From the NCBI GenBank assembly GCA_965226045.1, contig CBDDBU010000014.1, positions 1 through 64,000 of the forward strand: DNA of 64,000 nucleotides, given 5' to 3'. This document shows, piece by piece, positions 8,800 to 16,284 of the stretch; positions within the stretch are counted from its first letter, which is position 1, and each line of letters opens with the position of its first letter. Under the pieces are notes generated by a model, which saw nothing but the letters and a program-made list of their open reading frames with translations, was not told where the DNA came from and made no database searches. The translations under genes and the position numbers were made by a program. The DNA is from CBDDBU01 sp965226045 (lineage in GTDB: Bacteria > Pseudomonadota > Alphaproteobacteria > VGEJ01).

Positions 8800-9210
8800 A
8801 TGGGCACCCTCGATGACATGATCGCGCTGGCCCGCGCGGCACAAGGGCGGGCGTATGCGCCCTATTCCAATTTTCGCGTCGGCGTTTGCCTGCGCACCGC
8901 GTCCGGTGAACTGTACGCCGGCTGTAACGTCGAGAACGCCGCCTACCCCCAAGGCCAGTGCGCCGAGGCGAGCGCGATCGGCAATATGGTCAGCGCGGGC
9001 GGGGGCCGGATTGTCGAGGTGGTGGTGATCGGCGATGGCGAAGCGCTGTGCATGCCGTGCGGCGGCTGTCGCCAGCGCCTCAACGAGTTCGCCGACGCCG
9101 CGACACCGATCCATATCTGCGGGTCCCAAGGCGTGCGCAAGTCCGTCACGCTTGGCGAGCTCTTGCCCTACGCCTTCGGGCCCGAGAACCTCACCGAGCC
9201 GGCGTCGTGA
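8800..9210 (+). CDS. cdd: Cytidine deaminase
   Basis: Converts cytidine and deoxycytidine to uridine and deoxyuridine in the cytoplasm, releasing ammonia. The 136-residue protein is the short tetrameric type. AYAPYSNFRVG is the substrate loop, CNVENAAYPQGQCAEASAI holds the first zinc ligand Cys and catalytic Glu (in QCAEAS), and MPCGGCRQ gives the other two zinc cysteines. The ATG at 8800 follows the permease stop by 2 nt. Its stop overlaps the GTG of the phosphorylase. It would act directly on imported pyrimidine nucleosides. Confidence 0.96.
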   Translation: MGTLDDMIALARAAQGRAYAPYSNFRVGVCLRTASGELYAGCNVENAAYPQGQCAEASAIGNMVSAGGGRIVEVVVIGDGEALCMPCGGCRQRLNEFADAATPIHICGSQGVRKSVTLGELLPYAFGPENLTEPAS

Positions 9211-10034
9211 GCGTGCCGCACGAGGCTGCCCGGGCGATCCGCGACCGTGCGGGGGAGGTTGCCCCGCGCGTCGGGCTGATCCTTGGCTCGGGCAGCAGCG
9301 ACATAGCGGCGCTGATCGGCGGGCCGGTCGCCATCGATTACGCCGATCTGCCCGGCTTCCCGCGGCCCAGTGTCGAGGGCCACGCCGGCCGGCTCCTCCT
9401 CGGCACCCTCGGCGGCGCCCCGGTCGCCTGTCTCCAGGGTCGGGCCCATGCCTACGAGGGCGTGGGCATCGATGTCATGGCGGTAGCGGTGCGCACGCTC
9501 AAGCTGCTCGGCTGCGCAGTGCTCGTGCTCACCAACGCCGCCGGCAGCCTGCGCGCCGAGGCCGGCCCCGGCAACCTGATGCTGATCGCCGATCACATCA
9601 ACATGCTGCCCGGCAACCCGCTCGCTGGTCCCAACGACGCGCGCTTTGGGCCCCGCTTTCCCGACATGAGCGCGGTCTACGACGAAGATTTGCGCGCGCG
9701 CCTCCGGGCTGCGGCAGTGATGATCGGCGTCGAACTCCACGAGGGCGTCTATCTCGCCACGCTCGGCCCGAATTTCGAAACGCCGGCCGAAATTCGGGCC
9801 TTCCGCGCCCTCGGCGCCGATGCGGTCGGCATGTCGACGGTGCCCGAGGCCATCGTCGCGCGCCACTGCGACCTTCGGGTGGCAGCGCTTTCGATCCTCA
9901 CCAACCTTGCCGCTGGCATGGACGATGCGCCGCTGAGCCACGAGCAAACCCTCGAGGTCGCCAGCCGCGCCGGCCACGATCTTGGCCGCCTGATCGCGGC
10001 GTTTCTCGAGGGCTACGCGAGGTCGGCGCCATGA
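9207..10034 (+). CDS. punA: Purine nucleoside phosphorylase (trimeric, PunA/XapA type)
   Basis: Phosphorolyses purine nucleosides to the free base and ribose-1-phosphate. The 275-residue protein has the trimeric PNP pattern: LILGSGSSDIAALI phosphate loop, LQGRAHAYEG, VLTNAAGSLR, GPNFETPAEIRAFRALGADAVG and MSTVPEAIVARH, followed by SILTNLAAGM. The start is the GTG at 9207, overlapping the cdd stop as GTGA, and its stop overlaps the deoA ATG, so the three enzymes are coupled. Whether it prefers guanosine/inosine or also xanthosine cannot be told from sequence. Confidence 0.94.
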   Translation: MSVPHEAARAIRDRAGEVAPRVGLILGSGSSDIAALIGGPVAIDYADLPGFPRPSVEGHAGRLLLGTLGGAPVACLQGRAHAYEGVGIDVMAVAVRTLKLLGCAVLVLTNAAGSLRAEAGPGNLMLIADHINMLPGNPLAGPNDARFGPRFPDMSAVYDEDLRARLRAAAVMIGVELHEGVYLATLGPNFETPAEIRAFRALGADAVGMSTVPEAIVARHCDLRVAALSILTNLAAGMDDAPLSHEQTLEVASRAGHDLGRLIAAFLEGYARSAP

Positions 10035-11371
10035 CTAAGACTGCGGATTTTCTGCCCCAGGAGGTGATCCGCCGCAAGCGCGATGGCGCGGCGCTTGGCG
10101 CGGCGGAAATTGACTTTTTCGTGCGTGGCATTACCGATGGCGCTATCGCCGAGAGCCAGGTCGCCGCCTTCGCGATGGCCGTGTTCTTCCAGGGCATGAC
10201 GATGGCCGAGCGGGTCGCGCTCACCCGCGCCATGACCGCGTCGGGCGCCACTATCGACTGGTCGGCCCGCGATCTCGCGGGTCCCGTTCTCGACAAGCAT
10301 TCGACCGGTGGCGTCGGCGACAAGGTGAGCTTGGTCCTCGCGCCCATCCTGGCGGCGGCGGGCGCGTTCGTGCCAATGATCTCCGGCCGGGGCCTTGGTC
10401 ACACCGGCGGCACGCTCGACAAGCTCGACAGCATTCCGGGCTACGACACGACCCCCGATCTTAGCCGCTTGGGCGATGTGGTGAGCCGCGAGGGGCTGGC
10501 CATCGTCGGCCAGTCCGCCGATCTGGCTCCCGCCGACGGACGGCTCTACGCCATCCGAGACGTGACCGCGACGGTCGAATCGGTGGCGTTGATCACCGCC
10601 TCGATCCTGTCCAAGAAGCTCGCCGCTGGCCTCGACCGCCTGGTGATGGACGTGAAGGTCGGCTCGGGCGCTTTCGCGGCGAGCATCGAGACGGCGCGCG
10701 AGCTGGCCGCGAGCATCGCGCGCGTCGCGACCGGCGCTGGGTTGCCCTGCACCGCCCTTATCACCGACATGAACCAAGTCCTGGGCCGCACCGCCGGCAA
10801 TGCGCTCGAGGTGCGCGAGGCGCTCGATTGGTTGACCGGCGTGGGCGTCGACGACCGCCTGGCCGAGGTGACCACGGCGTTATGCGCGGAGTTGCTGCGA
10901 CTCGGTGGGCTCGCCGCCGATCACGCGGCGGCGGTCGCGATCATCGAGCGGGTGTTGAACACGGGCGCGGCGGCGGAGCGCTTCGCTCGCATGGTCGCGG
11001 CGTTGGGGGGGCCGGGCGATCTACTCGAACGCCCGGAGCGTCATTTGCCGGCCGCGCCCATCGTTCGGCCCGTGGTCGCGAAGCGCGCCGGGGTGTTGGC
11101 GAGGATGGACGCACGTGCTGTCGGGGTCGTGGTCGTGGAACTCGGCGGCGGGCGACGGCGCGGCGACGACACGATCGATCACGCGGTCGGCCTCGGCGCG
11201 ATGCGCGCGCTCGGCGAGGCGGTCGCGGTCGGCGATGCCTTGTGCCTGGTTCACGCCCGCACCGAGGCCACGGCGGAGGCGGCCATCGCGGCGCTCGGCG
11301 GCGTTCTTGCCCTCGCCGATGCCGCGCCCCCGCCGCATTCCGTCATCGTCGAGCGGATCGACGGGATGTGA
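10031..11371 (+). CDS. deoA: Thymidine phosphorylase
   Basis: Splits thymidine and deoxyuridine with phosphate into base and deoxyribose-1-phosphate. The 446-residue protein contains LDKHSTGGVGDKVSL (about residues 87-101), the glycine-rich phosphate site, then SGRGLGHTGGTLDKL, MDVKVGSGAF and the ALITDMNQVLG region, all standard for the pyrimidine nucleoside phosphorylase family. The ATG overlaps the punA stop. With cdd and the transporter it completes a pathway from imported nucleosides to sugar phosphates; no deoB or deoC is in the window. Confidence 0.95.
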   Translation: MTKTADFLPQEVIRRKRDGAALGAAEIDFFVRGITDGAIAESQVAAFAMAVFFQGMTMAERVALTRAMTASGATIDWSARDLAGPVLDKHSTGGVGDKVSLVLAPILAAAGAFVPMISGRGLGHTGGTLDKLDSIPGYDTTPDLSRLGDVVSREGLAIVGQSADLAPADGRLYAIRDVTATVESVALITASILSKKLAAGLDRLVMDVKVGSGAFAASIETARELAASIARVATGAGLPCTALITDMNQVLGRTAGNALEVREALDWLTGVGVDDRLAEVTTALCAELLRLGGLAADHAAAVAIIERVLNTGAAAERFARMVAALGGPGDLLERPERHLPAAPIVRPVVAKRAGVLARMDARAVGVVVVELGGGRRRGDDTIDHAVGLGAMRALGEAVAVGDALCLVHARTEATAEAAIAALGGVLALADAAPPPHSVIVERIDGM

Positions 11372-11375
11372 GCCG

Positions 11376-12091
11376 ATGCGGGTCAAGATCTGCTGTATCG
11401 CCAGCGTCGCCGAGGTCGAACTCGCCATTGCCCAAGGCGTGCACGCGCTCGGGCTCGTCGCGCACATGCCGAGCGGACCGGGCGTCATCGCCGAGGGTGA
11501 GATCGCGACGATCGCCCGACGGATTCCACCCGGCGCGACCGGCGTACTTCTAACCAGCCGGCGCGGTGTCGCCGGCATCATCGCCCAGCAACGCCGTTGC
11601 GGCGTCACCGCGATCCAGCTCTGCGATTCGCTCGATGTCGGCGCCCACGCCGCGTTGGCGAGGCGCTGCCGGGTATCGCCTTGATACAGGCCGTCCACGT
11701 GACCGGCCCAGAAGCCGTGACCGAGGCGCGGCGGGCGGCCGCCAACGCCGATGCCATACTCCTCGATTCCGGCCGACCGGGTCTCGCGGTTAAGGAGCTC
11801 GGCGGCACCGGGCGGGTGCACGATTGGACCATCAGCCGCGAGATCGTCGAGGCCGTCGAGGCGCCGGTATTTCTCGCCGGCGGCCTCGACGCCGACAACG
11901 TCGCCGCCGCGATCCGCGCCGTGCGCCCCTACGCGGTCGATGTGTGTACGGGGGTGCGAACCGACGGACGGCTCGACGTGGCCAAGCTCGCGCGTTTCGC
12001 CACTCGCGGCGGCCACTTAAGCGCGGTGAATACCACGGTAGGCTGGACTAAACGGCGAATAAATGCCGTGCGCTCAAGAATACGCGCCTGA
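11376..12091 (+). pseudogene. TrpF-like (phosphoribosylanthranilate isomerase family) gene, frameshifted
   Basis: The 5' part encodes MRVKICCIASVAEVELAIA and LLTSRRGVAGIIA, like the first half of a PRAI-family TIM barrel. After DVGAHAALA near 11660 the frame is lost. The correct continuation, EALPGIALIQAVHV then ILLDSG and FLAGGLDADNV (phosphate-binding strands), lies in the next frame to 12091. Restoring one G in GCGTTGGCGAGGCG repairs it. KICC replaces the usual KICG, and there are no trp genes nearby, so it is probably a paralogue with a different role in the nucleoside operon. It may be a real pseudogene or an assembly error. The start at 11376 lies 4 nt after deoA. Confidence 0.75.
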
Positions 12092-12122
12092 TCTTATCCG
12101 GCAATGGAAGGAACTAGGCGCG

Positions 12123-13386
12123 ATGGCCAAGCAGCAGAAGCTTAAGTCGGGGGCGCCTTCGGCGGCTGCCAAGGCGACTGGGAGAGCGCGAAGCTCGGCG
12201 ATCTGGTCGCGGTACTCGGCGCGATCGGCGCCTCTCAGGCGATGACCGAGTTCGAGACCGACGGCACCATCATCACCGCCAACGAGAACTTCCTGGCGGC
12301 GCTCGGCTACGAGCTTGGCGAGGTCGTGGGCCAGCACCACGGCATGTTCGTCGATCCCGCCTACAAGGCGAGCCCCGCGTACAGCCAGTTCTGGGAGGTC
12401 CTGCGGTCGGGCACGTTCCAGGTCGGCGAGTTCAAGCGCATCCACAAGCTAATGGCGATGAGGTGTGGATTCAGGCCTCCTACAACCCGGTCCGCAGCGC
12501 TGACGGCAAGGCCGTCAGGGTGGTCAAGATCGCCGTCGACATCACGGCGACGAAAGTTCGACAGAACCAGATGGCCAACAACGTGGGTGAGGTAGTACAC
12601 GCGGTTTCGGCGGCGGCCGCCGAGATGCAGTCCAGCGCCCAGTCGATGACCGCGACCGCCGAGGAAGCGAGCCGTCGGTCGCAGACTGTCGCCAGCGCCG
12701 CAGAGCAGGCTACCGGCAATGTCCAGACCGTCGCGGCCGCGGCCGAGGAGATGGCCAAGTCGATCGAGGAGATCAGCCGGCAGGTGACGCACTCGGCGGC
12801 CATCGCCGCTCGCGCGGTGGGCGAAGCCGAGTCGACCAACCTGACGATCGAGGGCTTGGCCGAAGCCGCCCAGAAGATTGGCGAAGTGGTGTCGCTCATC
12901 AGCGATATCGCAAATCAGACCAATCTTCTCGCCCTCAACGCGACGATTGAGGCGGCCCGCGCGGGCGACGCCGGCAAGGGCTGCGCGGTCGTGGCCTCGG
13001 AGATCAACAGCCTGGCCAATCAGACGGCTAAGGCGACCGAGGACATCGCCACCCAGATCTCGAGCATGCAAGACGCGACGACGGGTACCGTGGGCGCCAT
13101 CAAGGGCATCTCGGCGACCATCTCCGAGCTCAGCGACACCGCCGCGGCTATCGCCGCAGCCGTCGAGGAGCAGGGCGCGGCGACGCAGGAGATCGCGCGC
13201 AATGTCCAGGAGGCGGCGCAGGGCACGCAGGAAGTCTCGTCCAACATCACCGGCGTGAATCAGGCCGCCCAGGACACCGGTAAGGCGGTCTCCGAGGTGC
13301 TTGAGGCCGCGGGCGAACTCGCCCAGCACGGTGAGACGCTGAACAGCGAGATCGCCAGCTTCCTTGGCGAGGACAAGGCGGCCTAA
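12123..13386 (+). pseudogene. Soluble PAS-containing methyl-accepting chemotaxis protein, two frameshifts
   Basis: Three consecutive frames read as one chemoreceptor. The first (from MAKQQKLKSG at 12123) is interrupted near 12176, the second carries a PAS domain (FETDGTIITANENFLAALGY... HHGMFVD) and is interrupted near 12455, and the third holds the signalling domain to 13386. Each break is repaired by one added base (AAG G_C GAC TGG and AAG CT_ AAT GGC). The hairpin tip contains ISDIANQTNLLALNATIEAA and GKGCAVVASEI. No membrane segments are present, so it would be a cytoplasmic receptor sensing through PAS. A ribosome site GGAAGGA precedes the ATG. The last frame alone would make a sensorless signalling domain. 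Confidence 0.8.
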
Positions 13387-13408
13387 CTCCCCGGAGGGCG
13401 CCGCCCCG

Positions 13409-13456
13409 CCAGCGCGCGCGTAGTCGTTTGTTCCAGCGCGCGAGTATTCGTTTGTT
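13409..13456. repeat. Tandem 24-bp repeat, two copies
   Basis: Positions 13409-13432 and 13433-13456 are adjacent 24-bp copies differing at two bases. Both begin CCAGCGCGCG and end TCGTTTGTT. They lie just after the chemoreceptor stop and ahead of a small unknown gene, so they could be paired regulator sites or a local duplication. Confidence 0.6.
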
Positions 13457-13460
13457 AATG

Positions 13461-13515
13461 AGTGTCTGCGAACCTCTAACCGTGGTTACCGCGAAAGGAT
13501 GCAGTGTCTGCGAAC
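13461..13515. repeat. 13-bp direct repeat, 42-bp period
   Basis: AGTGTCTGCGAAC occurs at 13461-13473 and 13503-13515, directly upstream of the small gene at 13521. Spacing is about four helical turns, compatible with a pair of binding sites, but no known motif is recognised. Confidence 0.5.
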
Positions 13516-13520
13516 GGCTC

Positions 13521-13754
13521 ATGTCGGACCCTACACGAGGCGCGACTCTAGGCGCGGCTGAGCTCAAGCCGACGGCGGCGCCCGCGCCGCCCAAACGACG
13601 TCTTTCTGACAAACTAATGGACTACCTTCAGCAAGCGGCCCGCCAGGGGCGCAGCGACATCGCCGAGAGGTTGAGGCTGTGCCATCAGTCGCTGCGCGAT
13701 GAAGAGGCGCACTACGACAGCCCGCGTCGTTCGGGCGGGCGCGGCGCTCACTAA
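13521..13754 (+). CDS. Small hypothetical protein
   Basis: I do not recognise this 77-residue protein. It starts MSDPTRGATLGAAELKP, has an Ala/Pro-rich linker (PTAAPAPPKRR), then one amphipathic helical region (LSDKLMDYLQQAARQG ... IAERLRLCHQSLRDEE) and a basic, Gly-rich end. There is no signal peptide or membrane span. The frame is open back to 13428, but that part looks like the repeat-bearing leader. No clear ribosome site precedes the ATG at 13521. It could be a small regulatory or structural protein. Confidence 0.45.
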   Translation: MSDPTRGATLGAAELKPTAAPAPPKRRLSDKLMDYLQQAARQGRSDIAERLRLCHQSLRDEEAHYDSPRRSGGRGAH

Positions 13755-14045
13755 GTCCCGCCTCGGACCGGCCCAGCCGGGGTTTGCTTGGCCTCGGCCA
13801 ATGGCGGACAAAGCGGGCCTTTGAATCGACACCGAATCACACTATATCTAATCCTAGTCTGAGCGGTTGCCGCCTGTTTAGGTGCGCCATGCGGGGCGTT
13901 AGCGGCGGCACACTGGCGAGCGCCATGGGCTTCGCTGCTGCTCGCACGCGCTTCACCGTGGCGTTTCGATGGGCCACACCCCGCCGCGGTGCGTATGACT
14001 GTATGGTGTTGCAAGGAGGTTCCGCCGTGGCGGGACCGGGAAACG

Positions 14046-14246
14046 ATGAACGGCAAGATCAGCAGATACCGTAGACACCACAGCAAGCCGATCGCCGACA
14101 TGCCGGCCGATCGCCGCGATCGGCCGTGCCTGATGTGTCGGAAACCGTTCATGAGCGAGTGGATCGGCGAGCGAATCTGTCGGGCCTGCAAAGGCTCGTC
14201 ACGCTGGCGGGAGGGCGACCGCCTGGTTCATCGCGGCGAACTCTGA
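14046..14246 (+). CDS. Small CxxC zinc-ribbon-like protein
   Basis: A 66-residue basic protein with two Cys pairs, RPCLMCRKPF and ERICRACKGSS, about 20 residues apart, which would bind one zinc ion. Short proteins of this pattern occur in alphaproteobacteria without known function. The ATG at 14046 is used because the domain begins soon after. An AAGGAGG at 14014-14020 is instead well spaced for a GTG at 14027 that opens only a 15-codon frame ending inside this gene, so the start is uncertain. The roughly 290 nt upstream hold an AT-rich stretch near 13840-13860 and no other convincing gene. Confidence 0.5.
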   Translation: MNGKISRYRRHHSKPIADMPADRRDRPCLMCRKPFMSEWIGERICRACKGSSRWREGDRLVHRGEL

Positions 14247-14281
14247 GCGTCGGCGTTCGCCCCGTCCGCCGAGGGCGGCGG

Positions 14282-14644
14282 CTACTCTTCGGGGGCCTTC
14301 ACCATGAGCGCGGTGAGGGCAAGGACGTCGGCGCTCATGGTGGCCCTCGCCTTGGTCTCCATGGCGCGATAGCGGCTCAGCACCTCGTGACCCATGTCGG
14401 TGACAGCGGCGCCACCGCCGCCACGGCCGCCCGAACCGGCCTGGACCAATGGTTCACGAAAGCACCGGTTCATCGTGTCGACCAGCGTCCAGGCACGGCG
14501 GTAGGACATGTTCATCGAGCGCGCCGCCGCCGAGATCGATCCCGTGCGCTCGATCGCTTCCAACAGCATGGCCTTGCCCGGGCCGATCGCCACCATCGAC
14601 ACCAGCAGTAGCCGTAGCTGCGGCGAGCCGTCGTCTCCGGCCAT
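14282..14644 (-). CDS. ModE-like winged-helix regulator (DNA-binding domain only)
   Basis: A 120-residue LysR/ModE-type winged helix. IGPGKAMLLEAIERTGSISAAARSM followed by MSYRRAWTLVDTMN is the ModE N-terminal HTH pattern (here in two pieces), and GGRGGGGAAVTDMGHEVLSRYR is the wing. The molybdate-binding MOP domains of full ModE are absent, as in many short alphaproteobacterial members, so molybdate sensing would need another route. The ATG at 14644 has GGGGAGGG upstream, better than the GTG at 14659. It lies 11 nt downstream of mobA in a fdhD-mobA-regulator set. Confidence 0.85.
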   Translation of the reverse strand: MAGDDGSPQLRLLLVSMVAIGPGKAMLLEAIERTGSISAAARSMNMSYRRAWTLVDTMNRCFREPLVQAGSGGRGGGGAAVTDMGHEVLSRYRAMETKARATMSADVLALTALMVKAPEE

Positions 14645-14655
14645 GCTCCCTCCCC

Positions 14656-15291
14656 TCACGCCTGGGGGAGCTCGGCCAAAATCGCCTGTCCATGTTCGAG
14701 GTCGGGCGGGTCGTTGACGTTGAAGAAGGGGTCAATCGGTTCGGTCGCGAAGCTCACGTCGCGCATGCGATAGCGCGCGGTCCAGATATCGATCTTGCGC
14801 AACCCTTCCTCGGTGAGCGCGCGGCGCAGGCCGTCGGCGAGGCGCACCGGCCACAGGCCGAATACGGGATGGGCGCGCCCGGCCGAGGCGGCGCGGGCGA
14901 GATCGGCGTCGCCGCCGTCTAGGCTGGCGAGAAAACGGGAGACCAGATCGCGCGGGAAGAATGGTGCATCGGTCGCGAAGGTCGCGATCCATTGGGCGCT
15001 TGGCCGGGCGCGCAGAGCCCACTCCATGCCCGTCAGCACGCCGGCCAGCGGTCCCGCGAAACCGGACACCGCATCGGTCACCACCGGCAGGTCAAAATCG
15101 GCGAAACGGTCGGGGTCGCCGTTCGCGTTCAGGACGAGATCGGCGACCTGGGGCCGGGCACGGTCGATGGCGCGGCCGAGCAGAGTCGTCTCGCCGAAGC
15201 CGGAGAGGCATTTGTCGCCGCCCCCCATGCGCCGCGACAAACCGCCCGCCAACAGCACACCGACGACCTCGGTCGCTGCCTCAGCCGACAT
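14656..15291 (-). CDS. mobA: Molybdenum cofactor guanylyltransferase
   Basis: MobA adds GMP from GTP to Mo-molybdopterin, making the MGD form used by DMSO-reductase family enzymes such as formate dehydrogenase. The 211-residue protein starts GVLLAGGLSRRMGGGDK (about residues 11-27), the nucleotide-binding loop, and has FATDAPFFPRDLV for the metal site and FFNVNDPPDLE near the end, a family marker. The ATG at 15291 overlaps the end of fdhD by 11 nt, so the two are probably translated together. Confidence 0.94.
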   Translation of the reverse strand: MSAEAATEVVGVLLAGGLSRRMGGGDKCLSGFGETTLLGRAIDRARPQVADLVLNANGDPDRFADFDLPVVTDAVSGFAGPLAGVLTGMEWALRARPSAQWIATFATDAPFFPRDLVSRFLASLDGGDADLARAASAGRAHPVFGLWPVRLADGLRRALTEEGLRKIDIWTARYRMRDVSFATEPIDPFFNVNDPPDLEHGQAILAELPQA

Positions 15292-16162
15292 CTTCCGCGA
15301 TGCTCGCCTTGCGCTGAACTCGTGAGCTTTCCTCGGGCACCGCCCGCGGATCGGCGTCATGGACGACGCGCTCGGCGCCGGCAACGATGACGAAGCGGTT
15401 GCCCCTGGCGCGCCCGATCAGCGTCAGTCCGGTCTGGCCGGCGAGCTCGACGCCGGAGGCTGTGAACCCTGACCGAGAGATCAGGATCGGAATGCGCATC
15501 TGAACGCATTTGATCACCATCTCGCTGGTCAGCCGCCCGGTGGTATAGAACATCTTGCCTTGCGGTGGCACGCGCTCGAGAAACATGTAGCCGGCGATCT
15601 TGTCGACCGCGTTGTGGCGCCCGACGTCCTCCATATAGACCAGGGGGCTGTCTTCGTGACACAGCACGCAGCCGTGGATAGCGCCCGCTTCGAGATAGAT
15701 GCTGGGCTGAGCGTTGATCTTTCGACTGAGCGCATAGAGCCATGATGTGCGTACGATCGCGTCGCGGTCGAGCTCGACGCCCTCGAGCTTTTCCATCATG
15801 TCGCCGAACACAGTGCCCTGGGCGCAGCCGGAGGTCAGGGTCTTCTTGCGCAGCTTGGCCTCGTAGTTGGTGCGGCGTTTGGTGCGCACGACCACGGTGT
15901 CGATGTCCTCCTCGTAGTCGATAGCGCGGATCGCGTCGTCGGCCAATAGCATGTTCTGATTCAACAGATAGCCGACCGCGAGGTAGTCGGGAAAATCGCC
16001 GATGGTCATCATCGTCACGATTTCCTGACCGTTGAGGAACAGCGTTAGGGGACGCTCCATCGGCACCGATATCTCGGTCATCGCGCCGGTGTGGTCGATG
16101 CCGCTCACCCGCCGCACCAGGCGAGGGTCGGTCGGGTCGGGCATGATGGAGAATTCGTCCAT
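15281..16162 (-). CDS. fdhD: Formate dehydrogenase accessory sulfurtransferase FdhD
   Basis: FdhD passes sulfur from IscS to bis-MGD before insertion into formate dehydrogenase. The 293-residue protein has PLTLFLNGQEIVTMM, then LTSGCAQGTVFGDMME, VGRHNAVDKIAGY and the C-terminal SRSGFTASGVELA segment, all family-typical. The SGCAQGT motif has one cysteine rather than the CxxC of Escherichia coli FdhD. The ATG at 16162 (MDEFSIMPD) is preferred, although the frame is open to 16258. It is divergent from moaA and overlaps mobA, but no formate dehydrogenase subunit is in the window. Confidence 0.93.
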   Translation of the reverse strand: MDEFSIMPDPTDPRLVRRVSGIDHTGAMTEISVPMERPLTLFLNGQEIVTMMTIGDFPDYLAVGYLLNQNMLLADDAIRAIDYEEDIDTVVVRTKRRTNYEAKLRKKTLTSGCAQGTVFGDMMEKLEGVELDRDAIVRTSWLYALSRKINAQPSIYLEAGAIHGCVLCHEDSPLVYMEDVGRHNAVDKIAGYMFLERVPPQGKMFYTTGRLTSEMVIKCVQMRIPILISRSGFTASGVELAGQTGLTLIGRARGNRFVIVAGAERVVHDADPRAVPEESSRVQRKASIAEDVG

Positions 16163-16220
16163 GGGACCGCCTGGCTCGCCCCGGGGCGCTGATGGCGCTG
16201 GATTCGCCGCCGCCGAAGGG

Positions 16221-16242
16221 CTATATACCATCATATATAACG
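16221..16242. promoter_or_regulatory. AT-rich imperfect palindrome, candidate ModE-type operator
   Basis: Read on the minus strand the element begins CGTTATAT, the half-site of the Escherichia coli ModE box, followed after a short spacer by TATATAG, an imperfect inverted copy. It sits between divergent fdhD and moaA, the only strongly AT-rich stretch there, and also overlaps the likely moaA -10 region. A ModE-like gene is 1.6 kb away. Match and context are suggestive only. Confidence 0.45.
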
Positions 16243-16284
16243 CTTGCCTGCCGCGCACACCACGTCCACCCTCACCATAGAGCC

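Noticed and set aside
13751..14191. A 146-codon minus-strand frame over the gap between two small genes
   Set aside because: There is no ribosome site, no recognisable domain and no membrane or signal pattern, and it overlaps the more credible CxxC gene.
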